From Proteobacteria bacterium UBA1148 (lineage in GTDB: Bacteria; Pseudomonadota; Gammaproteobacteria; Steroidobacterales; Rariloculaceae), in NCBI GenBank assembly GCA_002311835.1, contig DBZY01000027.1, forward strand, positions 433 through 15,681: a stretch of 15,249 nt of DNA, given 5' to 3'. Shown here in pieces: positions 6,825-13,750 of this stretch. A program made the translations under genes and the position numbers. The notes under the pieces are model-generated. The model was not told the origin of the DNA. It saw nothing but the letters and a program-made list of their open reading frames with translations, and did not search any database. Position 1 is the stretch's first letter. Every line of letters starts with the position of its first letter.

Positions 6825-7975
6825 GATAGATCTCCTTGGGGTTCAACCGTTGAGGCTGCAAATCTGCCACGGATTTCCTCTGTGTGCTCACCAAGAGTGG
6901 GTACAGCGTTGAGTGTGGCCACCTCATCATCAAAAGTCACAGGGGGAGCCACGATATCGACATCACCACTAGGGCTCCCGACTGTGGTGCGTTGCAATTG
7001 AGGGTGCTGAGAAAAATCGCCGATTGAGTTCACTGCTCCGAACGCTAGCCTAGAGTTGCTTAGTCGTTTACGGATTTCTGTAGCCGATAGTTTCTGAAAT
7101 ACTGAGCCTATGGCGTCATCCAGTTCAGAGCGGTGTTTGCAGCGAAGAGTGTTGCTAGAGAATCGCTCGTCTTGCCCAAGTTCCGGTTTTTTTAGAACTT
7201 CGCTGCACAGACAGCGCCACTCACGCTCATTTTGTACAGCGATAATCAACTGTTTGCCGTCCGCAGATGGGTACACCCCGTAAGGTGCTATGGAAGGATG
7301 ATTTAAACCGACTCGAGACGGGGCAGATCCGCCATAGTCTTGGTGTAAAAGTGGCACTGTCATCCAGTCCGCCATCGCGGAGAATAATGAAACCTTTAAA
7401 GAGCTGCCCACTCCGTTCTTATCTCGCCGCATCAAGGCCTGCAAAATAGCTGTATGCGCGTACATCCCGCAGGCGATGTCACAGAGGGAGACTCCAACAC
7501 GGCCGGGTTCCTCTGGTGTGCCCGTTACAGAGGCCAGGCCTGTTTCGCATTGCACGATCAGATCATATGCCTTCATATCGGCGTATTCCCCCGTCTCCCC
7601 AAACCCGGAAATGTCGCAAGTTATAAGCTGGGGGAAGCGTTCTCTCAGTTTTTTTGATCCAAGACCCAACCGTTCAGTGGCCCCGGGCGCGAGGTTCTGA
7701 ACGAAGATATCGGCCTCGGCTAACATTCTCAGTACGCAGGCTTTATCTGCATCATTTTTGAGATCAAGTACAACTGATTTTTTGCCTCGATTTAACCAGA
7801 CAAAGTAAGCGCTTTCTCCGTGTACGACGTGATCATAATTGCGGGCGAAATCACCATCTGCGCGCTCTATTTTAATTACCTCGGCGCCACAATCCGCAAG
7901 TCGTGATGTGCAAAAAGGTGCTGCAGCTGCCTGCTCGATTGACACAACGAGCGTGTTCGCGAGGAGTTCGCGCAT
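6821..7975 (-). CDS. Type III CoA-transferase (CaiB/BaiF family)
   Basis: This 384-residue enzyme of the formyl-CoA transferase fold moves CoA between carboxylic acids. N-terminal signatures are SRLADCGAEVIKIE (24-37), NRGKKSVVLDLK (62-73) and FVQNLAPGATERLGLG (91-106). Asp166 in GVSLCDIACGMYA fits the catalytic aspartate that forms the mixed anhydride with the substrate. The C-terminal PTLGEHTEEI is the usual closing motif. Members with similar neighbours use succinyl-CoA to activate itaconate, mesaconate or citramalate. The gene starts at ATG 7973-7975, nine bases after the acyl-CoA dehydrogenase stop, and overlaps the next gene by four bases. The Shine-Dalgarno sequence is weak (GAG), consistent with reinitiation from upstream. 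The family is secure; the acid substrate is inferred from the operon. Confidence 0.87.
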   Translation of the reverse strand: MRELLANTLVVSIEQAAAAPFCTSRLADCGAEVIKIERADGDFARNYDHVVHGESAYFVWLNRGKKSVVLDLKNDADKACVLRMLAEADIFVQNLAPGATERLGLGSKKLRERFPQLITCDISGFGETGEYADMKAYDLIVQCETGLASVTGTPEEPGRVGVSLCDIACGMYAHTAILQALMRRDKNGVGSSLKVSLFSAMADWMTVPLLHQDYGGSAPSRVGLNHPSIAPYGVYPSADGKQLIIAVQNEREWRCLCSEVLKKPELGQDERFSSNTLRCKHRSELDDAIGSVFQKLSATEIRKRLSNSRLAFGAVNSIGDFSQHPQLQRTTVGSPSGDVDIVAPPVTFDDEVATLNAVPTLGEHTEEIRGRFAASTVEPQGDLS

Positions 7976-7984
7976 AATGGTTGC

Positions 7985-9148
7985 TCAAAAAGATTTTGGC
8001 ATGCCGAGCACATGAGTCCCGACATGAGACAAAATGAGATTCGTAGACACGGGGGCAATTCTGTACAAGCGGGTCTCACGGAATTTGCGTTCAATGTCGT
8101 ACTCTGCCGCGAAAGCAAATCCGCCAAATGTCTGCATACAAACATCTGCGGCTTTCCACGAAGCATCTGCTGCAAGTAGTTTTGCCATATTTGCCTCTGT
8201 ACCGCAGGTGCGCAATTCATCGAAAGAAGTTGCGGCTTTTTCTACCATTAGGGCAGCGGCTTCGGTTTGTACATGCACTTCTGCAATCGGGAATTGAATG
8301 CCTTGATTTTGCCCAATGGGCCGTCCAAATACTTCTCGTTCGCAGGCGTACTCCGAGGCTTTCTGTATTAGGAATCTCGCATCACCGATGCACTCCGCGC
8401 CGATTAGAATTCGTTCGGCATTCATGCCATCCATAATGTACTTAAAACCTTCACCAATCTTTCCGATAAGATTTTTTGCAGGAATTCTAAGATCATCAAA
8501 AAACACATTGTTAGTTGAATGATTAATCATGGTTTCGATCGGCGTGATGGTGATTGATTTCCCAACTTCTTCTCGAAGATCTACCATAAAAACAGATAAT
8601 CCCTGAGTAGGTTTTGATGAATCTTCCCGTGGTGATGTGCGTGCCAGCAAAATCATGAGATCACTATGACCAACTCGTGATGTCCAGATCTTTTGGCCAT
8701 TGACGATGTAGTCATCGCCATCGCGCACAGCGCTTGTAGTAATCCTGCTTGTATCCGTGCCGCTTGCGGGTTCAGTGACCCCAAATGCCTGTAATCTCAG
8801 GGTGCCGTCTGCAATATGGGGCAGCCAAAGTTGTTTCTGTTCTTTTGTCCCATGCCTGAGGATCATTCCCATCGTGTACATCTGCGCGTGACAAGCAGCC
8901 CCGTTGCCCCCGCTCTTATGTATGGTCTCTAAAATGATACAGGCGGCTTTCAAGTCGAGCCCGCTGCCGCCATATTTCTCGGGAATGAGGACTGATAGGT
9001 AACCCGTATCCACGAGTGCTTGTACGAATTCAGTGGGGTATCCTGACTCGCTGTCTTTTTGGCGCCAATATTCGCCTGGAAAGTCCGCACATAGGCGCTT
9101 AACCGCTTCACGGATCTGCTCGTAGCTTTCGTTGTAATCTATGAACAC
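7985..9148 (-). CDS. Acyl-CoA dehydrogenase
   Basis: This 387-residue flavoprotein has the full family length. It shows the FAD/substrate segment FGVTEPASGTDTS (122-134), the strand YIVNGQKIWTSR (147-158), the C-terminal domain motif REVFGRPIGQNQGIQFPIAE (271-290) and FGGFAFAAEYDIERKFRETR (341-360). The usual C-terminal catalytic Glu (YEGTSEI region) is replaced by RIAPVSTNLI. A Glu at 245 in GMNAERILIG lies where isovaleryl-CoA and long-chain acyl-CoA dehydrogenases keep their helix-G catalytic base. It would oxidise an acyl-CoA at C2-C3 and pass electrons to ETF. The start is GTG 9146-9148, with only a weak GAGC upstream and no early ATG alternative. It is first in the minus-strand operon, so its promoter should lie in 9149-9313. 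Confidence 0.87.
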   Translation of the reverse strand: MFIDYNESYEQIREAVKRLCADFPGEYWRQKDSESGYPTEFVQALVDTGYLSVLIPEKYGGSGLDLKAACIILETIHKSGGNGAACHAQMYTMGMILRHGTKEQKQLWLPHIADGTLRLQAFGVTEPASGTDTSRITTSAVRDGDDYIVNGQKIWTSRVGHSDLMILLARTSPREDSSKPTQGLSVFMVDLREEVGKSITITPIETMINHSTNNVFFDDLRIPAKNLIGKIGEGFKYIMDGMNAERILIGAECIGDARFLIQKASEYACEREVFGRPIGQNQGIQFPIAEVHVQTEAAALMVEKAATSFDELRTCGTEANMAKLLAADASWKAADVCMQTFGGFAFAAEYDIERKFRETRLYRIAPVSTNLILSHVGTHVLGMPKSF

Positions 9149-9313
9149 TTTATAAGCTCAAGCCCACGCTCAGAAGTAAACTGAGTGCTCAAAATCATTT
9201 ATTGTATGAAGCGTAACGATGCCAGCGCGCCTATTGAAGTGAAATTTTGGTCAGAGGCCGCTTTTTCAGACGTATTAGGCCTAAAAGTCGCTTAACTACT
9301 TGATTTTTAAGAT
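9149..9313. promoter_or_regulatory. Intergenic region carrying the operon promoter (-) and the tRNA promoter (+)
   Basis: The gap separates the divergent acyl-CoA dehydrogenase and tRNA genes, so it should hold both promoters. On the minus strand a -10-like TACAAT lies at 9201-9206, about 50 bases before the GTG, but no good -35 pairs with it. On the plus strand I see no clear hexamer pair before the tRNA. A tiny open frame (9206-9295) is described separately. Confidence 0.3.
9206..9295 (+). other. Possible 29-residue micro-ORF upstream of tRNA-Arg
   Basis: ATG 9206 to TAA 9293-9295 encodes a 29-residue peptide beginning MKRNDASAPIEVKFW. Its composition is balanced and protein-like rather than random-looking. 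There is no Shine-Dalgarno sequence, and the frame is open only back to a TGA at 9182-9184. It could be a decayed gene end, a leaderless peptide or chance. Confidence 0.15.
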
Positions 9314-9387
9314 GCCCCGATAGCTCAGTCGGATAGAGCGTCCGCCTCCTAAGCGGAAGGTCAGAGGTTCGAATCCTCTTCGGGGCG
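9314..9387 (+). tRNA. tRNA-Arg (anticodon CCT)
   Basis: A full cloverleaf can be drawn. The acceptor stem GCCCCGA (9314-9320) pairs with TCGGGGC (9380-9386), with G9387 as discriminator. The D arm is GCTC(9323-9326)/GAGC(9336-9339). The anticodon stem TCCGC(9341-9345)/GCGGA(9353-9357) carries loop CTCCTAA with anticodon CCT at 9348-9350. The T arm AGAGG(9363-9367)/CCTCT(9375-9379) carries loop TTCGAAT. Anticodon CCU reads the arginine codon AGG. The bases after the discriminator are CAT, so the 3' CCA is not encoded and must be added by the nucleotidyltransferase. That is uncommon if the host is a gammaproteobacterium. Confidence 0.96.
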
Positions 9388-9483
9388 CATCAAGAGTTGA
9401 GATTATTAAATATATCAATGGAACGAACGGTGGTCTGAGGCTCTAAAATACTCATTATCCTTAACAATCATAATAGGACTACC

Positions 9484-10356
9484 ATGAAGCGCATAGTTGC
9501 TTGGTCAGCTTACCCAACAGTCATGATGGCTGCATTCGTTGCTCATGTTCTGTGTACCCACAATGGAGTTACTCCCCAGATCGCTACATTCGGTCCAATC
9601 CTGTGTGGTTGTCTTGTTATTACGTTTCTCGAACTGAAGTTTCCTCATCGCCGTGCGTGGTTAGCCGACAGAGGCGATGTCATAAATGACTCGTCATACA
9701 TGCTCTTGGTTCAAATCGTATTACCTCAGTTCTTTGGGTTTTTCGCGGTGATTACGTTGCTCGGCGCCTTGCAAACGCGTGGTATGACCCTGGAGGGGGT
9801 TTGGCCGCATGCCTGGCCGGTGTACTTTCAGGCGCTGCTGCTGATGGTTACGGCAGATTTTATGCGGTATTGGGTCCACAGGCTCGCGCACGAATGGCCA
9901 CCTCTATGGCGTTTACACGCGATACATCACTCACCGCACAAGCTTTATTGGATCAATGTCGGTCGTTTCCACCCGCTTGAGAAACTGATTCAGTATCTAT
10001 TTGATGCGCTTCCTTTCATTGTGCTAGGCGTATCGGAAGAAGTGCTCGCGCTCTACTTTGTCTTTTATGGGCTCAATGGTTTTTTTCAGCACTGCAATAT
10101 TGAACTAAAAATAGGGTTCCTCAATTACCTAATCAGTGGACCTGAACTTCATCGTTGGCATCATTCCGCACTAAGTGAGGAATCAAACTGTAACTATGGG
10201 AACAATTTAATTATTTGGGATCTACTGTTTGGAACATGGTTCCTGCCAAGAAATCGGTTAGTCGGAGATCTGGGCCTTGAAAATCGGAATTACCCATCGG
10301 GCTTTATGCAGCAGATGAGTTCTCCATTTACCCGCGACTTGGATAAAGTTACGTGA
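9484..10356 (+). CDS. Sterol desaturase / fatty acid hydroxylase superfamily membrane protein
   Basis: This 290-residue integral membrane protein has hydrophobic segments near residues 8-25, 34-50, 72-96, 112-128 and 172-200. The di-iron histidine boxes are present: HRLAH (132-136), HAIHH (145-149) with a following HKLYWINVGRFH, and HRWHH (223-227) followed by NYGNNL. These mark the superfamily that hydroxylates or desaturates lipid substrates with O2 (sterol C5/C4 oxidases, fatty acid 2-hydroxylases, carotenoid hydroxylases, alkylglycerol monooxygenase-like proteins). The substrate cannot be read from sequence. AGGA lies about six bases upstream of the ATG. The TGA shares its last base with the ATG of the GH3 gene, so the two are probably translated together. 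As first gene of the post-tRNA operon it may oxidise the acyl part of the product, which is an inference. Confidence 0.87.
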   Translation: MKRIVAWSAYPTVMMAAFVAHVLCTHNGVTPQIATFGPILCGCLVITFLELKFPHRRAWLADRGDVINDSSYMLLVQIVLPQFFGFFAVITLLGALQTRGMTLEGVWPHAWPVYFQALLLMVTADFMRYWVHRLAHEWPPLWRLHAIHHSPHKLYWINVGRFHPLEKLIQYLFDALPFIVLGVSEEVLALYFVFYGLNGFFQHCNIELKIGFLNYLISGPELHRWHHSALSEESNCNYGNNLIIWDLLFGTWFLPRNRLVGDLGLENRNYPSGFMQQMSSPFTRDLDKVT

Positions 10357-11954
10357 TGGACAGAATTGTGAACAGTATTGTGGTACTGAAAATGGCCTTT
10401 ATTCGGCTTTTCTTATGGTATCCGCTCATACGACTGACGCGAAGACCTCGCGATACGCAAAAAAAACTTTTGCTCCATATTTTAAGGACAAACAAAGATA
10501 CCAGTTATGGTCAGAAACATGGCTTTGCGGGTATAGCCTCGATTGATGACTATCGGGCGACCGTACCGATAAATCGTTACGAGGAGCTTCGCGAATACAT
10601 CAGCAAGCAGGATGCTGAAAATAAACCTCACCTCACCTCACGACAGCCAGTTATGTACGCTCAAACTAGCGGAACAACTAGCGAGCCAAAATACATTCCA
10701 ATTTTAAAGCAAACAATTGTTCAGCACCGTCGAAGTCAACATATTGCGGCATTCGCCAAATACCTAGCGTTACCAGGCGTGTTTGGAGGCAAAATATTAG
10801 CAATTGCTAGCCCAGCAGTTGAGGGACATCTGAAATCTGGTACCGCTTTTGGTTCAATGTCTGGGCTTATCTACAAGAGCATGCCAGCCATTGTTCGCTC
10901 GAAATACGTTGTTCCCTCAGACGTATTTGAACTAACGGACAATGAACGAAAGTATTACCTAATTACTAGGCATGCGATAGCCGAACCGAATATCTCCACG
11001 ATCGCTACGGCCAATCCGTCAACACTTTTAAAGATCAACGAGATCATGAATCTTCGATCTGATGAACTTATACGGGAAATCGAATCCGATTCTCCTAGTC
11101 GCGCAAGAGAATTGCGAGAGCTTCTTGATCAAAAAGGAGCTTTTCTGTTTGCAGACATTTGGCCGAATCTGAGATCAGTAACAACCTGGACCAGTGGGAG
11201 TTGCGGTGTTCTGATTCCGACGTTACGAAAGAAGCTTTCCGAGGCAACCAAAATTGTGGAGATGGGGTATTTGTCCAGTGAGTTTAGAGGCGGAATAACG
11301 GTAGATGCTATTGATAATAAACAAATTCCAACATTGCACGAGAACTTCTTCGAGTTTGTTGAGAAGGACCTTTGGGAAGCTGGTAAGTCGGTTTTTTTGG
11401 GATTAGATGAGATAGAGGACGGCAAGCAGTATTACGTATTCGCGACAACCCAAAATGGGCTTTATCGATACGATATAGATGACATTATCGAAGTAACCGG
11501 CCGATTTAATGAAACACCAACCATTCGATTTGTGCAGAAGGGGAAAGGTGTTACGAATCTGACCGGAGAGAAACTGTACGAAAATCAGATTATTCAGGCG
11601 ATTTCAGCTTTAGAAAAAGCTCAGAGTATTGAACTTCAGTTTTTCATGATGCTCGGGGCCGCCGAGAGTCTTGAATACGTACTTTATATTCAACATAAAC
11701 CTTTTGATGCCTCTGAAATTGAAAGCTTACTCGGGGAACTTAACATTGAGTTCTTTGCAAAAATAAAAAGCGGGCGCTTGAACCCTGTACGAATCATATT
11801 TGTACGCGACGGGACAGCTGAAGCTTACAAACAGGATATGATTAAAAGCGGGCAACGTGAGGGGCAATTTAAAGTCGTACATCTACAGTACCGTGAGAAC
11901 TGCTTATTCGACTTTAGTCCATATGTCTGGGAGAAATCCGATTCAACTACGTAA
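10356..11954 (+). CDS. GH3-family acyl-adenylate amide synthetase
   Basis: This 532-residue enzyme belongs to the GH3 branch of the ANL adenylating superfamily. The ATP-binding motif is TSGTTSEPKYIPI (about 104-116), the second motif is YLSSE (305-309), and the third is GLYRYDIDDIIEVTG (368-382), followed by FVQKGKGVTNLTGEKLYE. The C-terminal GQFKVVHL segment (502-509) fits the mobile lysine-containing domain. Plant GH3 enzymes join jasmonate, auxin or benzoates to amino acids; bacterial homologues are mostly uncharacterised. I chose ATG 10356, which overlaps the preceding TGA by one base, over the GTG three bases earlier. A basic/hydrophobic N-terminus could lie at the membrane. The neighbouring hydroxylase and dipeptide epimerase suggest an acyl-amino acid product. 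Confidence 0.87.
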   Translation: MDRIVNSIVVLKMAFIRLFLWYPLIRLTRRPRDTQKKLLLHILRTNKDTSYGQKHGFAGIASIDDYRATVPINRYEELREYISKQDAENKPHLTSRQPVMYAQTSGTTSEPKYIPILKQTIVQHRRSQHIAAFAKYLALPGVFGGKILAIASPAVEGHLKSGTAFGSMSGLIYKSMPAIVRSKYVVPSDVFELTDNERKYYLITRHAIAEPNISTIATANPSTLLKINEIMNLRSDELIREIESDSPSRARELRELLDQKGAFLFADIWPNLRSVTTWTSGSCGVLIPTLRKKLSEATKIVEMGYLSSEFRGGITVDAIDNKQIPTLHENFFEFVEKDLWEAGKSVFLGLDEIEDGKQYYVFATTQNGLYRYDIDDIIEVTGRFNETPTIRFVQKGKGVTNLTGEKLYENQIIQAISALEKAQSIELQFFMMLGAAESLEYVLYIQHKPFDASEIESLLGELNIEFFAKIKSGRLNPVRIIFVRDGTAEAYKQDMIKSGQREGQFKVVHLQYRENCLFDFSPYVWEKSDSTT

Positions 11955-13038
11955 TCTTTCGATAGAAGCATTGGAAATCCCCTTCAAGAGCGCATTCCAG
12001 CATTCGTCTGCAGAACGTTCTACGTCTGAAACTATTTTGGTAACTGCTGAAACCGAAGATGGTGTGAGGGGTATTGGAGAGGGATGCCCACGAGAATACG
12101 TGACAGGAGAAACATTGAGTAGCTCGCATGCTTTTTTCAATGAATGGGTCTCCGACTTTTACGAAATTGGTAGTGTTGAAGATTTAAGGACCTGGATCGC
12201 GTCTCATGAAGATATTATCGATCAAAATCCAGCTGCGTTTTGTTCCATCGAATTGGCACTTTTATATGCGATGGCCGAGGAAGAAGGGCAGAGTCTTGAA
12301 GCCTTATTGGGCATTCCAGAATTATCTGGTGAGTTTCAATTTACGGGCGTATTAGGGGCCAGCAACCCCGAAAGTTTCAGGAAGCAACTCGGACAATACT
12401 TAGACTTTGGGTTTAGGGACTTCAAAGTAAAGATCTTTGGTGAACCGGAGGTCGATCATGTAAACATTACGTTGCTAAAAGAGTGTGCACAAAGTGACGT
12501 TCGAGTGCGATTCGACGCTAACAATCTTTGGGAAGATAAGGCCGCAGCTATCTCCTATCTTGCGGAAATGGATTACCCGATATTTGCGTTGGAGGAACCT
12601 TTAGAGGTACGGGCGTATGACAGTTGCCGTAAGATATGCTTGGCTCTCAGGACCTCAATAATTCTAGATGAGAGCTTTTTAAAGATACGGGATTTCGATT
12701 CAATCGAAGTTGATGCAAAAAATTGGATAATCAATCTTCGAGTTTCCAAGATGGGCGGAATTATTCGTTCGCTTGCAATTGCAGAGAGAGCCAGCAAACT
12801 TGGTGCTAGGCTTATCATTGGGGCACAGGTAGGAGAAACCAGTCTTCTAACACGAGCAGCCTTGGCGGTTGCAAATAATCATCGGAACCAGGTTATCGCT
12901 CAAGAGGGTGCTTTTGGAACCCATCTTTTAAAGTGGGATATTTGCGACCCGCCGATTATGTTTGGTCTAGCTGGTGTTCTCAAAGCATCTGATGTTTGGG
13001 CTTGTCCGAAAATCAGAATAAAAGTGTTTCCCGAATAG
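11923..13038 (+). CDS. Enolase-superfamily dipeptide epimerase-like protein
   Basis: This is a 371-residue (beta/alpha)8 enzyme of the muconate-lactonising group. Numbering from ATG 11923, Lys168 and Lys170 in DFKVKIFG form the K-x-K catalytic pair. Asp198 (RFDANN), Glu224 (ALEEPL) and Asp249 (ILDESF) are the expected magnesium ligands, and Lys276 in LRVSKMGGI is the opposite-face base. Two catalytic lysines on opposite sides favour epimerisation, as in L-Ala-D/L-Glu epimerases. The N-terminal capping domain is complete. The chosen start agrees with family alignments (IEALEIPFK near the beginning) and overlaps the GH3 end by 32 bases; a longer GTG start at 11857 is less likely. No strong ribosome binding site is seen. 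Dipeptide specificity is inferred; other N-acyl amino acid or o-succinylbenzoate-like roles exist in the fold. Confidence 0.85.
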   Translation: MSGRNPIQLRNLSIEALEIPFKSAFQHSSAERSTSETILVTAETEDGVRGIGEGCPREYVTGETLSSSHAFFNEWVSDFYEIGSVEDLRTWIASHEDIIDQNPAAFCSIELALLYAMAEEEGQSLEALLGIPELSGEFQFTGVLGASNPESFRKQLGQYLDFGFRDFKVKIFGEPEVDHVNITLLKECAQSDVRVRFDANNLWEDKAAAISYLAEMDYPIFALEEPLEVRAYDSCRKICLALRTSIILDESFLKIRDFDSIEVDAKNWIINLRVSKMGGIIRSLAIAERASKLGARLIIGAQVGETSLLTRAALAVANNHRNQVIAQEGAFGTHLLKWDICDPPIMFGLAGVLKASDVWACPKIRIKVFPE

Positions 13039-13050
13039 AGGAGAGAACAG

Positions 13051-13200
13051 ATGGATAACAAACAGCTAAGAAACTATCTAATTTTTCTCGCTGTCGCCGT
13101 TGTTGGGATCGTATTTCTTTATGGGGCCATCTCGCCATATCAGAACTGTGTACGAGCAACACAACAAGTTCCATACTGTGTGGAAAACACTAGCTGGTGA
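13051..13200 (+). CDS. Small single-pass membrane protein, 49 residues (unrecognised)
   Basis: ATG 13051 is preceded by GAGGAG with a spacing of about seven bases, a strong ribosome binding site, 12 bases after the epimerase stop. The frame ends at TGA 13198-13200. A short basic/polar N-terminus (MDNKQLRNY) is followed by one hydrophobic helix (about 10-28, LIFLAVAVVGIVFLYGAI). The tail carries Cys33 and Cys43 with intervening polar residues and ends NTSW. The N-in/C-out topology predicted by the positive-inside rule places the cysteines in the periplasm, where they could form a disulfide. It is followed after 11 bases by the exported RidA-like gene. A role as a membrane partner for that protein or for the hydroxylase is possible but unsupported by homology. 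Confidence 0.65.
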   Translation: MDNKQLRNYLIFLAVAVVGIVFLYGAISPYQNCVRATQQVPYCVENTSW

Positions 13201-13211
13201 AGGGAAAAACT

Positions 13212-13739
13212 ATGGATTTTAAGAAAGCATGGATAAACGAATCTGTTTGGAGGCCACTACAGTTAGGAGCGTTAGGTTTGATCGGGCTAACGGTTGGTGG
13301 AACGTTGTTTCTTAGCGGAACGCTAATGGCTCAGAGCGAATCTACGGCAACCGGAAGGATGTACCTTGAGGGGGCACGGCAGGCTGAACTAGGGTATTCG
13401 CGAGTGGTCGTTACAAGGGGAGGTGACATGATCTGGCTTTCCGGCATGTCGGGTCCGCGTGATGCTGACGGGCAACCAATCACGGATTTTAAAGAGCAGG
13501 CACGACAAGCGTATAGAAACCTCGACGCCACGCTGCGTGAAGTCGGAAGCGATCTCTCGGATATCGTGAGCGTCACGGTCTTTCTAGGTGATGCTCGACA
13601 CTACGAAGCCTTTACCGAGGTAAGGAGGGAATTCTTTCCCGACGCTCGTTATCCGGCGAGCACTTTGATAACCAACGCCAGCTTTGTTCGTCCCGAGGTC
13701 AGGCTACTGCTTCAGGCGGTCGCCATAGTGGATGGGTAG
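13212..13739 (+). CDS. Exported or membrane-anchored RidA/YjgF-family protein
   Basis: This 175-residue protein has an N-terminal extension with one hydrophobic stretch (about 17-40) ending LMAQSE, fitting a signal peptide or anchor. The C-terminal RidA domain (about 45-173) shows GDMIWLSGMSGPRDADGQP, DFKEQARQAYRNLDATLREV, VSVTVFLGDARHYEAF and RYPASTLITNASFVRPEV. Canonical RidA hydrolyses reactive enamines/imines in the cytosol using an Arg in the PARS motif; here that position is Ser150 (PAST), so classical deaminase activity is doubtful. ATG 13212 has GAAGGG seven bases upstream; a GTG at 13197 overlapping the previous stop is an alternative. It is last in the apparent operon. Sampled GC is higher here (about 58% in one 60-base line) than in the GH3/epimerase genes (about 40%), so it may have a separate origin. 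Confidence 0.8.
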   Translation: MDFKKAWINESVWRPLQLGALGLIGLTVGGTLFLSGTLMAQSESTATGRMYLEGARQAELGYSRVVVTRGGDMIWLSGMSGPRDADGQPITDFKEQARQAYRNLDATLREVGSDLSDIVSVTVFLGDARHYEAFTEVRREFFPDARYPASTLITNASFVRPEVRLLLQAVAIVDG

Positions 13740-13750
13740 GCGTAGCGCCT
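13738..13750 (+). terminator. Short inverted repeat at the end of the RidA-like gene
   Basis: AGGCG(13738-13742) and CGCCT(13746-13750) form a 5-bp GC-rich stem with a 3-base loop starting inside the stop codon. It is followed by GTTGTC rather than a T run, so it is at best a weak terminator. Confidence 0.2.
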
